Source: Dehalococcoidia bacterium
Lineage (GTDB): Bacteria; Chloroflexota; Dehalococcoidia; Dehalococcoidales; UBA5760
Length of the DNA stretch: 9,898 nucleotides
Assembly (NCBI GenBank): GCA_030639215.1
Contig: DAOWDD010000009.1
Location: 1-9,898, forward strand
Direction: 5' to 3'
Position 1 is the first letter of the stretch. Every line of letters starts with the position of its first letter. Shown here piece by piece: positions 1-6,164 of the stretch. The position numbers and the translations under genes were made by a program. A model generated the notes under the pieces. That model saw only the letters and a program-made list of their open reading frames with translations. It made no database searches and was not told the origin of the DNA.

Positions 1-346
1 CCTCCAGTTCGACCCAGTTATCTTCGCCGTCAGAGGTTATCACCAGCGCCTCGATAAGCTGGCCGGTCGGGGGATTGACCAACATAGTGGTACCGGACAC
101 TTCACCGGATACGGTAGCATGAATCGGCGCACTGACAAACTTGTCCGAATCAGCTATCTTCTGACCGGTTAAGACCTTTTCCCCCTTCTTAACCAGCGCC
201 TGAGCGGGGGCTCCGATATTCTGCTGCAGGGGGATGACTACCTTCTCCGGCAGTGGTGCCGGCTCAATCGGGCTTTTCTCACTGAACTTGCGCTCAGGAA
301 CCTTTACCCCGTAAGGAGCGCTCTTCTTTTTCAACCTGATAGCCAA
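1..346 (-). CDS. rnfC: Electron transport complex subunit RnfC, N-terminal part (cut by window edge)
   Basis: RnfC is the soluble, NADH-side iron-sulfur/flavin subunit of the Rnf complex, which couples ferredoxin oxidation and NAD+ reduction to Na+ or H+ export. Only the first 115 codons are here; the gene runs off the left edge. I translated it by hand: it begins LAIRLKKKSAPYGVKVPERK (initiator TTG read as Met) and contains QQNIGAPAQALVKKG, the IADSDKFVSAPIHATVSGEV stretch and PPTGQLIEALVITSDGED. These match the glycine-rich N-terminal biotinyl/lipoyl-like (barrel-sandwich) region of RnfC. The FMN/NADH-binding and [4Fe-4S] parts lie outside. The start is TTG, chosen because a strong Shine-Dalgarno GAGGTGA sits 5 nt upstream (352-358) and no ATG is better placed. 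It begins 14 nt after the apbE stop, so the two are almost certainly one transcript, and rnfDGEAB would be expected beyond the left edge. Confidence 0.88.
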   Translation of the reverse strand, partial: MAIRLKKKSAPYGVKVPERKFSEKSPIEPAPLPEKVVIPLQQNIGAPAQALVKKGEKVLTGQKIADSDKFVSAPIHATVSGEVSGTTMLVNPPTGQLIEALVITSDGEDNWVELE

Positions 347-360
347 TCTGTTCACCTCAA

Positions 361-1365
361 CTAGCCCTGCACCAGGTACCGGGACAACCCGGAAGAAAGG
401 TGTATCGTCGTCCGGTCGGCATCAACGATAAGACACTCTGTATCGTCCAGTGATTCAATCAGCTTAATGCCGGCTTCGGGACCCATGACAAAAACACTGG
501 TAGCCAGAGCATCAGCCTGTGTCGCGCTCGGGGCTATTACAGTGGTGCTGATACACTCCGCTGCTGAATACCCCGTCTTGGGGTTAATGATATGGTGCGC
601 CTTTTTCTCCGGGTCAAAGTATCGCTCGTAATTACCCGAAGTAGCTATCGCTTTATCGGAAAGACTGAAATTGGCCAGGCTCTGGCTGGTGTTATCGGGG
701 TTGACCAAGGCAACCAGCCACGGCTCTCCTTGCGGCTTGGCACCCAGCATCCTCATATCACCGCCGGCGTTTATCAGGGCATGCTCAACGCCGGTATCGC
801 TAATGACATCTAACGCTTCATCTACAGCGTAGCCCTTAGCGATGCCGCCAAGGGTAATTTCCATCCCCTCCACCGTAAAGTATATCTTCTCATCTTCAAT
901 AACTATCTTATCCCACCCGACCAGGCCCAGCGTCTCAGCTATCCTGCTCTGCTGGATAGTCTCACTCTCCTGCCACAGGCCGGTCTGCCACAAGTCCAGT
1001 AGCGGCTGGACGGTAATATCGAAATAGCCGTCCGTAATCTGACTATAGTCCAGGGATAGGGTTATCACCTGCCGGAAGTCCTCGGATGGCGCCTCCAGAT
1101 AGCCATCCCGGTTAAGCCTGGATGCCTCACTTTTCTCATCAAATATCGAGTCTTCCCTTTCTATTTCCTCCATTCTGACAAAGGCGGCGCTTATCACTTC
1201 TTCGGCGTTTTCTTCATCGGAGGTATAGACAGTAATGGTAACGAAGGTGTCCATAAGGGTGCGGGTCTCTTCGAATTTGGTTAATTCCTCCGTACAACTA
1301 ATAGCTCCAAACGTAACGGCAGAAAGTGCCGCAACAGCAGCTATAATCCAGCAAGCTTTCTTCAT
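361..1365 (-). CDS. apbE: FAD:protein FMN transferase (ApbE family lipoprotein)
   Basis: ApbE cleaves FAD and attaches FMN by a phosphoester bond to Thr/Ser of target proteins; known targets include RnfG and RnfD. The protein has 334 residues, a usual ApbE length. It starts with a lipoprotein signal: KK, a hydrophobic segment about 5-20, and a lipobox-like AISC with Cys24 (A at -3 is slightly atypical), so it is probably anchored outside the membrane. Family motifs in order: TLMDTFVTITVY (36-47), ITDGYFDITVQPLLDLW (110-126), GGIAKGYAVDEA (173-184), INAGGD (198-203), ATSGNYERYF (241-250), HHIINPKTG (257-265) and TQADALATS (282-290) with Asp285, a likely Mg2+ ligand. The ATG start gives a complete signal peptide, although the Shine-Dalgarno is weak. 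It lies directly upstream of rnfC, which supports a role in flavinylating the Rnf complex. It follows oadB after 151 nt and may be cotranscribed with it. Confidence 0.95.
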   Translation of the reverse strand: MKKACWIIAAVAALSAVTFGAISCTEELTKFEETRTLMDTFVTITVYTSDEENAEEVISAAFVRMEEIEREDSIFDEKSEASRLNRDGYLEAPSEDFRQVITLSLDYSQITDGYFDITVQPLLDLWQTGLWQESETIQQSRIAETLGLVGWDKIVIEDEKIYFTVEGMEITLGGIAKGYAVDEALDVISDTGVEHALINAGGDMRMLGAKPQGEPWLVALVNPDNTSQSLANFSLSDKAIATSGNYERYFDPEKKAHHIINPKTGYSAAECISTTVIAPSATQADALATSVFVMGPEAGIKLIESLDDTECLIVDADRTTIHLSSGLSRYLVQG

Positions 1366-1516
1366 ATGTTCTTGCGCTTAGTATTTCTGGTCCTATCTAA
1401 CCACTCAGAACGAAGTGTCCATAGCTGTCTTAAGGGAAGGCTACTTTCGCTTAAAGTACGGCTCTGCTATTCTAGCAGAAAATTTTCCAGGATTCCAGTT
1501 TACCCCGAGGGCTAAC
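1366..1516. other. Intergenic gap between oadB and apbE with two perfect hairpins
   Basis: This 151-nt gap between two minus-strand genes holds no ORF I would call and no convincing -35/-10 pair. It has two dyads. At 1509-1523 a 6-bp stem with 3-nt loop (GGGCTA/TAGCCC) overlaps the oadB stop codon. At 1463-1479 a 7-bp perfect stem with 3-nt loop (TCTGCTA/TAGCAGA) stands alone. Neither is followed on the minus strand by a T-run, so they do not read as standard intrinsic terminators. They could be mRNA processing or 3'-end protecting stems, or the second could be an operator. Confidence 0.4.
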
Positions 1517-2689
1517 CTAGCCCAGCATACCCAGGAAGATGCCGGCGGCGGTAGCAGTGCCGATAACCCCGGCCACATTGGGGCCCATAGCATGCATCAA
1601 GAGGAAGTTCCGTGGGTTAGCCTCCTGGCCCATCTTCTGCACTACCCGGGACGCCATAGGTACCGCGGAGACCCCGGCCGCACCTATCATCGGGTTAATC
1701 TTCTCCTTAAGAAAGAGGTTCATAAACTTGGCCAGCATTACGCCAAAGAAGGTAGAAACGGCAAAGGCGGCAATGCCCAGCCCGAACACCAGCAAGCTCT
1801 CCGGCTTGAGGAATACCCCGGCGCTCATAAAGGCGCCGACCGAGATACCGAGCAGAATGGTAAGGATATTAATGAAGGCGTTAGCCGCCGTGTCCGCCAG
1901 CCGGTCGGTAACACCGGACTCCTTGAGCAGGTTGCCCAGCATAAACATACCAATCAGGGGGGCTGATTTGGGGACGAGGAGGATGATAATAATAGCGCCG
2001 ATTACGGGGAAGAGGGTTTTTTCCAGCCGGGACACCGGGCGTAATTGCGGTTTCATGTATATCGCTCGTTCTTCTTTAGTAGTGAGCGCTTTTATTATCG
2101 GCGGCTGGATAATGGGCACCATCGCCATATAGGTATAGGCAGCTACTGCGGTAGCCCCGATAAGGTGAGGGGCAAGCCGGTTGGTGAGATAGATAGTGGT
2201 CGGCCCGTCAGCTCCACCAATGATACCGATAGAGGCAGCTTCACCAAAGCCGATACTGATATCAGGGAAGGCAGAACCCAAAAGCAGAGCCATGAAGAAG
2301 GCAAAGTAAACACCGAACTGTGCCCCGGCGCCAAGGATTAAGGTCTTGGGGTTGGCAATAACCGGACCGAAGTCAGTCATCGCCCCCAGGCCGAGGAAGA
2401 TGAGGGCCGGTATCAGTTCCCAGACCAGACCGTAGCGGAATATGCGGGAAAGCAGGCCAGCCGGCTCACCACCGATGGCATACGCCTCGACGACTTTACC
2501 CTGAACGATACATTCCATCAAGCCGCCGAGAGGCAGGTTAATCAGGATAACCCCGAAGCCGATAGGCACCAGCAGCAACGGCTCCATCTTCTTGATGATG
2601 CCCAGATACAAAAAGGTAGCGCCGACAGCCAGCATTACCCCGTTACCCCAGTAAAAGCTGGCAAACCCGGTTTCAAAAAGACCGAACAT
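1517..2689 (-). CDS. Sodium-translocating decarboxylase, beta subunit (OadB/GcdB/MmdB family)
   Basis: This integral membrane subunit of biotin-dependent decarboxylases removes CO2 from carboxybiotin and uses the energy to export Na+. The family serves oxaloacetate, methylmalonyl-CoA and glutaconyl-CoA enzymes; the substrate is set by the carboxyltransferase subunit, so it cannot be named here. The protein has 390 residues, within the usual 375-430, and is mostly hydrophobic helices. Signatures: GAMTDFGPVIANP (102-114), GEAASIGIIGGADGPTTIYL (149-168) with the conserved Asp161 of the ion-binding region, NPMIGAAGVSAVPMASRVVQ (332-351), and AMGPNVAGVIGTATAAG (367-383). The ATG at 2689 has TGAGGA about 5 nt upstream and follows the biotin carrier gene by 25 nt, so the two are cotranscribed. 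The stop codon is embedded in a small hairpin (1509-1523). No carboxyltransferase gene lies next to it in the window. Confidence 0.95.
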   Translation of the reverse strand: MFGLFETGFASFYWGNGVMLAVGATFLYLGIIKKMEPLLLVPIGFGVILINLPLGGLMECIVQGKVVEAYAIGGEPAGLLSRIFRYGLVWELIPALIFLGLGAMTDFGPVIANPKTLILGAGAQFGVYFAFFMALLLGSAFPDISIGFGEAASIGIIGGADGPTTIYLTNRLAPHLIGATAVAAYTYMAMVPIIQPPIIKALTTKEERAIYMKPQLRPVSRLEKTLFPVIGAIIIILLVPKSAPLIGMFMLGNLLKESGVTDRLADTAANAFINILTILLGISVGAFMSAGVFLKPESLLVFGLGIAAFAVSTFFGVMLAKFMNLFLKEKINPMIGAAGVSAVPMASRVVQKMGQEANPRNFLLMHAMGPNVAGVIGTATAAGIFLGMLG

Positions 2690-2714
2690 AAGTCCTCAGT
2701 TCATTCTTGATAGA

Positions 2715-2936
2715 CTAGAACTCGATAACGGTGATTGTCTCACCGGGTTTGACCACCTGCTCAGCACTAACCCCTACCTCACCGATAGTACCATCCACCG
2801 GAGCCAGTATCGGGTTCTCCATCTTCATTGATTCCAGAATGCAGATTACATCACCCTCTTGAACCTGGTCTCCCGGTTTGACATTGACACTGATAATCTT
2901 ACCGGTTATTGGGACCTCGACAATTTCTCGCGCCAT
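2715..2936 (-). CDS. Biotin carboxyl carrier protein of the decarboxylase (single biotinyl domain)
   Basis: This protein carries the biotin that shuttles CO2 from the carboxyltransferase to the membrane beta subunit. It has only 73 residues and is one biotinyl/lipoyl barrel: VPITGKIISVNVKPGDQV at the front, the biotinylation motif ESMKMEN (35-41) with Lys38 as the modified residue, and the second half-barrel GTIGEVGVSAEQVVKPGE. MKM flanked by E and N indicates biotin rather than lipoate. Glutaconyl- and methylmalonyl-CoA decarboxylase carriers are often around 120-145 residues because an Ala/Pro-rich linker precedes the domain; no linker is present here. The ATG at 2936 is supported by GGAAGGTGA, which overlaps the stop of the preceding small gene, 3 nt away. 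This suggests translational coupling. A stand-alone acetyl-CoA carboxylase carrier is less likely because of the neighbours. Confidence 0.93.
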   Translation of the reverse strand: MAREIVEVPITGKIISVNVKPGDQVQEGDVICILESMKMENPILAPVDGTIGEVGVSAEQVVKPGETITVIEF

Positions 2937-2939
2937 CTT

Positions 2940-3101
2940 TTAGTCACCTTCCTGTATGCTATCTTTACTCTTACTGCGGCCGATTCTTCGCACCGCAGTT
3001 GCTATCAGTACTATCGCCGTGGCTAGAATACCCAGTACCAGGAACACGGTACCGAAACCGACGCCACCAATCTGAAAAGCCCGACCCCAGTCTACTGACA
3101 T
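2940..3101 (-). CDS. Small membrane subunit of sodium-pump decarboxylase (OadG-like, 53 aa)
   Basis: I found this short gene by reading the strand. Its 53 residues begin MSVDWGRAFQIGGVGFGTVF and continue with a hydrophobic run LVLGILATAIVLIATAV, then a basic, polar tail (RRIGRSKSKDSIQEGD). One N-out transmembrane helix preceded by a GxGxGTVFxVL pattern is typical of the gamma/delta (OadG, MmdD, GcdD) subunits, which hold the decarboxylase together at the membrane; those are usually about 60-110 residues, so this is at the short end. The ATG is preceded by AAGG close by and by GAGGG further upstream. It ends 3 nt before the biotin carrier start. Order small subunit - biotin carrier - beta matches mmdD-C-B and gcdD-C-B operons. 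Sequence similarity is low in this family, so the call rests on pattern plus context. Confidence 0.8.
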   Translation of the reverse strand: MSVDWGRAFQIGGVGFGTVFLVLGILATAIVLIATAVRRIGRSKSKDSIQEGD

Positions 3102-3132
3102 ACCTTAATAGTCCGCCCTCCAATTGTTTTGG

Positions 3133-3179
3133 GTAAAATTAAAGGGTGGACTTTCTCTCCCTCACGGGGCTCCACCCTT
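3133..3179 (-). terminator. Intrinsic terminator between clpC and the decarboxylase genes
   Basis: A 9-bp perfect stem (AAGGGTGGA at 3171-3179 in minus-strand order, pairing with TCCACCCTT at 3142-3150) encloses a 20-nt loop with an inner CCC/GGG pairing. On the minus strand it is followed by TTTAATTTT. It could simply end clpC. It also sits only about 40 nt before the oadG-like start, so if the decarboxylase promoter lies upstream of it, it would act as an attenuator. Confidence 0.7.
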
Positions 3180-3186
3180 CATACCA

Positions 3187-3235
3187 GCAAGGCCAGGTTT
3201 GCGCTATCGGGCAAGCTAAACCGCAACTGCCTTGC
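3187..3235 (-). other. Long imperfect hairpin upstream of the terminator (possible leader RNA element)
   Basis: The arms GCAAGGC (3229-3235, minus sense) and GCCTTGC (3187-3193) give a 7-bp stem. It continues past a one-base bulge with AG/CT and then TTGCG/CGCAA (3222-3226 with 3199-3203). An alternative GGTTT/AAACC pairing and a GCAAG/CTTGC pairing within the same segment are mutually exclusive with parts of this stem. The hairpin is in the untranslated region after clpC and before the terminator at 3133-3179. It matches no riboswitch class I know. Confidence 0.4.
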
Positions 3236-3254
3236 TTACCTAAGTCTCCCGCCC

Positions 3255-3281
3255 CTTTTACAATTCAATTACCTGGTCCAA
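3255..3281 (-). promoter_or_regulatory. Weak candidate promoter for the decarboxylase operon
   Basis: Minus-strand TTGGAC (3276-3281) and TAAAAG (3255-3260) are separated by 15 nt, shorter than ideal, just after the clpC stop. If used, it would start an RNA at about 3248 that carries both hairpins as a ~150-nt leader. I see no better promoter between 3133 and 3101. Confidence 0.25.
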
Positions 3282-3285
3282 TGAG

Positions 3286-5757
3286 TTATGTTTTCCCTTC
3301 CCCAGGTGTAGCACCTACGGTTGCCGAGTGCACTACAATTTCCCCCTCTTCCAGGTCGACTACAGCGGTATCCCCGGACCGGAATTTGCCACTGAGCAGG
3401 CCCTCCGAGAGCTTATCCTCTACCATATCCTGAATCGCCCGGCGCAGTGGTCGGGCCCCGAAGACCTCATCGTAACCCTGCTCACCCAGGAGGTCCTTGG
3501 CGGCATCGGTTACCTCCAGCTTGATTTCTTTCTCAGCAAGTCGTTCGGTTATTATCGCCAGCATCAAATCAACTATCCTTCGAATGTGTTCTTTGTTCAA
3601 CGGATGGAATACAATCACCCCATCAACCCGATTGAGAAACTCGGGACGAAAGGTCTTCTTCAATTCACCGAGCAACTTCTCTTTCATCCGTTCGTAGTCC
3701 TGCTGCCGGTTCTTCATCTCGTCACTGCTAACGGCAAAACCGAGGGTAGAACCCTTCCTGATAAGCTCGGCACCAATGTTACTGGTCATCACAATAATGC
3801 TGTTGCGAAAGTCAACACGCCGCCCCTTGGCATCGGTCAGGTGGCCGTCATCGAATATCTGGAGCAGGATATTAAACACATCAGGATGGGCCTTCTCAAT
3901 CTCGTCGAGCAGGATACAGCAATATGACTTACGCCTCACCGCCTCAGTCAATTGTCCGCCTTCTTCATAGCCAACATATCCCGGGGGCGCTCCGACCAGA
4001 CGGGATACGGCGAACTTTTCCATAAACTCCGACATATCGAGCCTGATGAGGGTCTCCTCACTGCCAAACATAAACTCAGCCAGGGCTCTGACCAGCTCCG
4101 TCTTGCCAACACCGGTCGGCCCCAGAAAGATGAAATTACCAATCGGCCGACTGGGGTCCTTGAGCCCGGCCCTGGCCCGCCTTACCGCTTTAGCCACCGT
4201 ATTGATCGCCTCATCTTGACCAATGATACGCTGATGCAGCACGTCTTCCATCTCAAGTAAGCGAGTGGTCTCGTCTTCAGCCAGTTGCACTACCGGGATA
4301 CCCATCCACATACTCACTACCTCAGCGATGTCCTCTGTGGTCACCACCGGCTTGTTCTGCTCCTGTTCAGCCTGCCACTCCGCCTCCATCTCTTTTATTT
4401 TCCCCTCAATTTGAAGCTCACGCTGGCGCAGTTCAGCGGCGTAATCATACTGCTGAGTAGCCAGGGCAGCATCCTTATCCCGGTGCACGCTGTCCTCAAG
4501 ACGGCGGGCATCCTTTAGGGTCATCGGGATAGTCCTGTGTCTAATCCTGACCCTTGATGCTGCTTCATCGATAAGGTCGATAGCCTTGTCCGGCAGAAAA
4601 CGGTCAGGTATATATCGAGAAGCTAATGTCACCGCTGACTTCAGCGCCTCATCACTTATCGCCAGATGGTGATGCTCCTCGTAGCGCTCCTTAATACCAT
4701 TTAGAATCTCCAGTGCCTCATCAACGGAGGGCTCCTCCACCAAGACCGGCTGGAAGCGGCGCTCAAGGGCGGCATCACGCTCAACATGCTTCCGGTAGTC
4801 ATCAAGGGTAGTCGCTCCGATGCACTGCAGTTCGCCACGGGCCAGCGCTGGCTTCAAGAGATTGGCCGCATCTACTGCCCCCTCAGCCGCCCCGGCACCT
4901 ACCAGAGTATGGAACTCATCGATAAATAGCACGCAGTTGCCGGCAGTCCTTATTTCATCAATAATCTTTCTCAGCCGCTCCTCAAACTCACCGCGGTATT
5001 TTGTGCCGGCGACTACCGCCCCGATATCCAGTGCAACTATCCGTTTACCTTCCAGTGTCTCGGGGACATCCCCGGCAACAATACGGTGGGCCAGACCCTC
5101 AACAATTGCCGTCTTACCCACCCCCGGTTCACCAATAAGGGCCGGGTTGTTCTTGGTACGGCGGCTGAGAATTTGAATTATTCGCTCAATCTCTTTAGTG
5201 CGTCCGATAACCGGGTCAAGCTTGCCAGACCGGGCTGACTCGGTCAGATTTGTGCCCAACTGGTCCAAAACGGGAGTGCGGCTCACACTGCGGGCTGCTT
5301 TGGACTTAGGCGGGGCCTGGCTGAGGATACGCTCCACTTCGGCACGCGCCCGGTCAATGGTAATCCCCAGGCTGTCCAACACGCCGGAGGCTATCCCTTC
5401 CCCCTCACGCAGCAGACCTAACAGAAGATGCTCCGTCCCGATGTAATTATGGCTGAGGTAGCGTGCCTCATCGATGGCCAACTCAATAGCCCGCCTGGCT
5501 CTAGGCGTAAGCCCGGTCTCAGTGGAACTGGGCTTATCACCACGCCCGATAACGAACTCCACCGAAGCACGTACTTTACTCAAACCCACGCCCAAATTAG
5601 CCAGGACCTTAGCGGCTATCCCCTCCTCCTCACGCACCAGACCAAGCAGGATATGCTCAGTGCCAATATAGCTGTGATTAAGGCTCTGGGCCTCTTCTTG
5701 AGCCAAGGTAAGGACCCTACGAGCTCGCTCTGAGAATTTCTCAAATCGGTTAGCCAT
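3286..5757 (-). CDS. clpC: ATP-dependent Clp protease ATP-binding subunit ClpC
   Basis: ClpC is a hexameric AAA+ unfoldase that feeds damaged or tagged proteins to the ClpP peptidase in the cytoplasm. It has 823 residues, a normal ClpC length. Domain order: two Clp N-terminal repeats (about 1-145; [13 protein letters not shown] and [13 protein letters not shown]), first AAA+ module with Walker A GEPGVGKT (209-216) and Walker B VLFIDE (276-281), a UVR-type middle domain (about 420-457), second AAA+ module with Walker A GPTGVGKT (546-553) and Walker B CILLDE (614-619), and a C-terminal D2-small domain with [10 protein letters not shown] (767-776). LGF at 672-674 fits the ClpP-binding loop, so this is a protease partner rather than the disaggregase ClpB. 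The short UVR middle region also excludes ClpB's long coiled coil. ATG at 5757 has GGAG 8 nt upstream. It is preceded by its own promoter; no ctsR, mcsA or mcsB adjoins it. Confidence 0.97.
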   Translation of the reverse strand: MANRFEKFSERARRVLTLAQEEAQSLNHSYIGTEHILLGLVREEEGIAAKVLANLGVGLSKVRASVEFVIGRGDKPSSTETGLTPRARRAIELAIDEARYLSHNYIGTEHLLLGLLREGEGIASGVLDSLGITIDRARAEVERILSQAPPKSKAARSVSRTPVLDQLGTNLTESARSGKLDPVIGRTKEIERIIQILSRRTKNNPALIGEPGVGKTAIVEGLAHRIVAGDVPETLEGKRIVALDIGAVVAGTKYRGEFEERLRKIIDEIRTAGNCVLFIDEFHTLVGAGAAEGAVDAANLLKPALARGELQCIGATTLDDYRKHVERDAALERRFQPVLVEEPSVDEALEILNGIKERYEEHHHLAISDEALKSAVTLASRYIPDRFLPDKAIDLIDEAASRVRIRHRTIPMTLKDARRLEDSVHRDKDAALATQQYDYAAELRQRELQIEGKIKEMEAEWQAEQEQNKPVVTTEDIAEVVSMWMGIPVVQLAEDETTRLLEMEDVLHQRIIGQDEAINTVAKAVRRARAGLKDPSRPIGNFIFLGPTGVGKTELVRALAEFMFGSEETLIRLDMSEFMEKFAVSRLVGAPPGYVGYEEGGQLTEAVRRKSYCCILLDEIEKAHPDVFNILLQIFDDGHLTDAKGRRVDFRNSIIVMTSNIGAELIRKGSTLGFAVSSDEMKNRQQDYERMKEKLLGELKKTFRPEFLNRVDGVIVFHPLNKEHIRRIVDLMLAIITERLAEKEIKLEVTDAAKDLLGEQGYDEVFGARPLRRAIQDMVEDKLSEGLLSGKFRSGDTAVVDLEEGEIVVHSATVGATPGEGKT

Positions 5758-5780
5758 CTTTTCTACTCCAGGGCCAGACT

Positions 5781-5794
5781 CTACCAGAAGGTAG
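5781..5794 (-). other. Small hairpin in the clpC 5' leader
   Basis: A CTACC/GGTAG 5-bp perfect stem with a 4-nt loop lies in the roughly 45-nt leader between the predicted clpC transcription start and its Shine-Dalgarno. It may affect mRNA stability; no function is shown. Confidence 0.3.
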
Positions 5795-5807
5795 GGCTAC
5801 TGTGTAG

Positions 5808-5836
5808 ATTATAAAACACCAATGATAAAAGGTCAA
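5808..5836 (-). promoter_or_regulatory. clpC promoter (sigma-A/sigma-70 type)
   Basis: Minus-strand TTGACC (5831-5836), 17-nt spacer, and a perfect TATAAT (5808-5813), predicting a start near 5801. The -35 hexamer lies inside the 3' arm of the 5S terminator. No CIRCE element (TTAGCACTC-N9-GAGTGCTAA) is present. Three GGTCAAA-like boxes cover the -35 region (5831-5837, 5844-5850 and, inverted, 5855-5861). Confidence 0.75.
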
Positions 5837-5861
5837 AACTGAAGGTCAGATTGTTTTGACC
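5827..5861 (-). terminator. Intrinsic terminator of the 5S rRNA gene
   Basis: A 9-bp perfect stem GGTCAAAAC/GTTTTGACC (minus sense 5853-5861 with 5831-5839) has a 13-nt loop and is followed by TTTTAT. It begins about 15 nt after the 3' end of 5S. Its 3' arm doubles as the clpC -35 region. Confidence 0.75.
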
Positions 5862-5875
5862 CAAATAGATAAAGC

Positions 5876-5996
5876 CCTCTGGCAGTGGCATATTTTCCAC
5901 AAAGAGTTTCCCCTTCAGTATCGTCTGCGCTGAGGCGTTTCACTTCCGTGTTCGGGATGGGAACGGGTGGTGCCACCTCGCTCTAACCACCAGAAG
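5876..5996 (-). rRNA. rrf: 5S ribosomal RNA
   Basis: The minus strand carries the canonical 5S core: CCGTTCCCATCCCGAACACG, immediately followed by GAAGTGAAACG, then the loop-E/helix IV region and a 3' strand ending in ACTGCCAGAGGGC. The termini form a long helix I: 5987-5999 can pair with 5873-5885 over 13 bp including G-U pairs, so the mature ends are uncertain by a few bases. Length about 120 nt is normal. No 23S rRNA gene precedes it: rsmG lies upstream instead. The gene has its own promoter (6077-6104) and terminator (5827-5861), so it seems to be a single-gene transcription unit. The 16S and 23S genes must be elsewhere. Confidence 0.96.
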
Positions 5997-6076
5997 GCTG
6001 CTTAACTACTACCGCTATATCTTGTAACGTACCCCCCACTCTCACCATAAGCCATCACTTAGCTATGACTTGGTTA

Positions 6077-6104
6077 ATTATAACACATCCTTCGTAATAA
6101 GCAA
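6077..6104 (-). promoter_or_regulatory. 5S rRNA promoter
   Basis: Minus-strand TTGCTT (6099-6104), 16-nt spacer, and perfect TATAAT (6077-6082). The predicted start is near 6070, leaving about 70 nt of precursor leader before mature 5S. It lies in the gap between the rsmG stop and 5S, with no other gene for it to serve. Confidence 0.75.
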
Positions 6105-6118
6105 ACCCTTGAAGCACC

Positions 6119-6164
6119 AAAATTTCCAGCCTGTCAAAGGCTTTAGGATAGCGGGCGCTTTGAC
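6119..6164 (-). terminator. Weak terminator-like hairpin at the end of rsmG
   Basis: GTCAAAG/CTTTGAC arms (6158-6164 with 6133-6139, minus sense) form a 7-bp stem that overlaps the last rsmG codons. A smaller AGCCT/AGGCT stem is nested at its 3' side, and TTTT follows about 10 nt later. The gap before the T-run and the overlap with coding sequence make this a weak call. Confidence 0.3.

Noticed and set aside
1415..2132. Long open frames on the plus strand opposite oadB (1415-1966, 1539-2132)
   Set aside because: They mirror a clear OadB gene on the other strand, have low-complexity compositions typical of antisense frames, and lack a Shine-Dalgarno or known motifs.
3133..3180. T-box riboswitch: the minus-strand AAGGGTGGAGCCCCG resembles the T-box AGGGTGGNACCGCG
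   Set aside because: The CCGCG part does not match. The space back to clpC is only about 100 nt with no Stem I, specifier loop or AG-bulge signature, and the downstream genes are not amino-acid or tRNA-synthetase genes. The similarity comes from a GC-rich terminator arm.
3328..5733. Several plus-strand frames of 60-200 codons opposite clpC
   Set aside because: All lie within the full-length, motif-complete clpC and show no family features. They are antisense shadows.
5758..5875. CIRCE heat-shock operator near clpC
   Set aside because: No TTAGCACTC-N9-GAGTGCTAA-like inverted repeat is present upstream of clpC.
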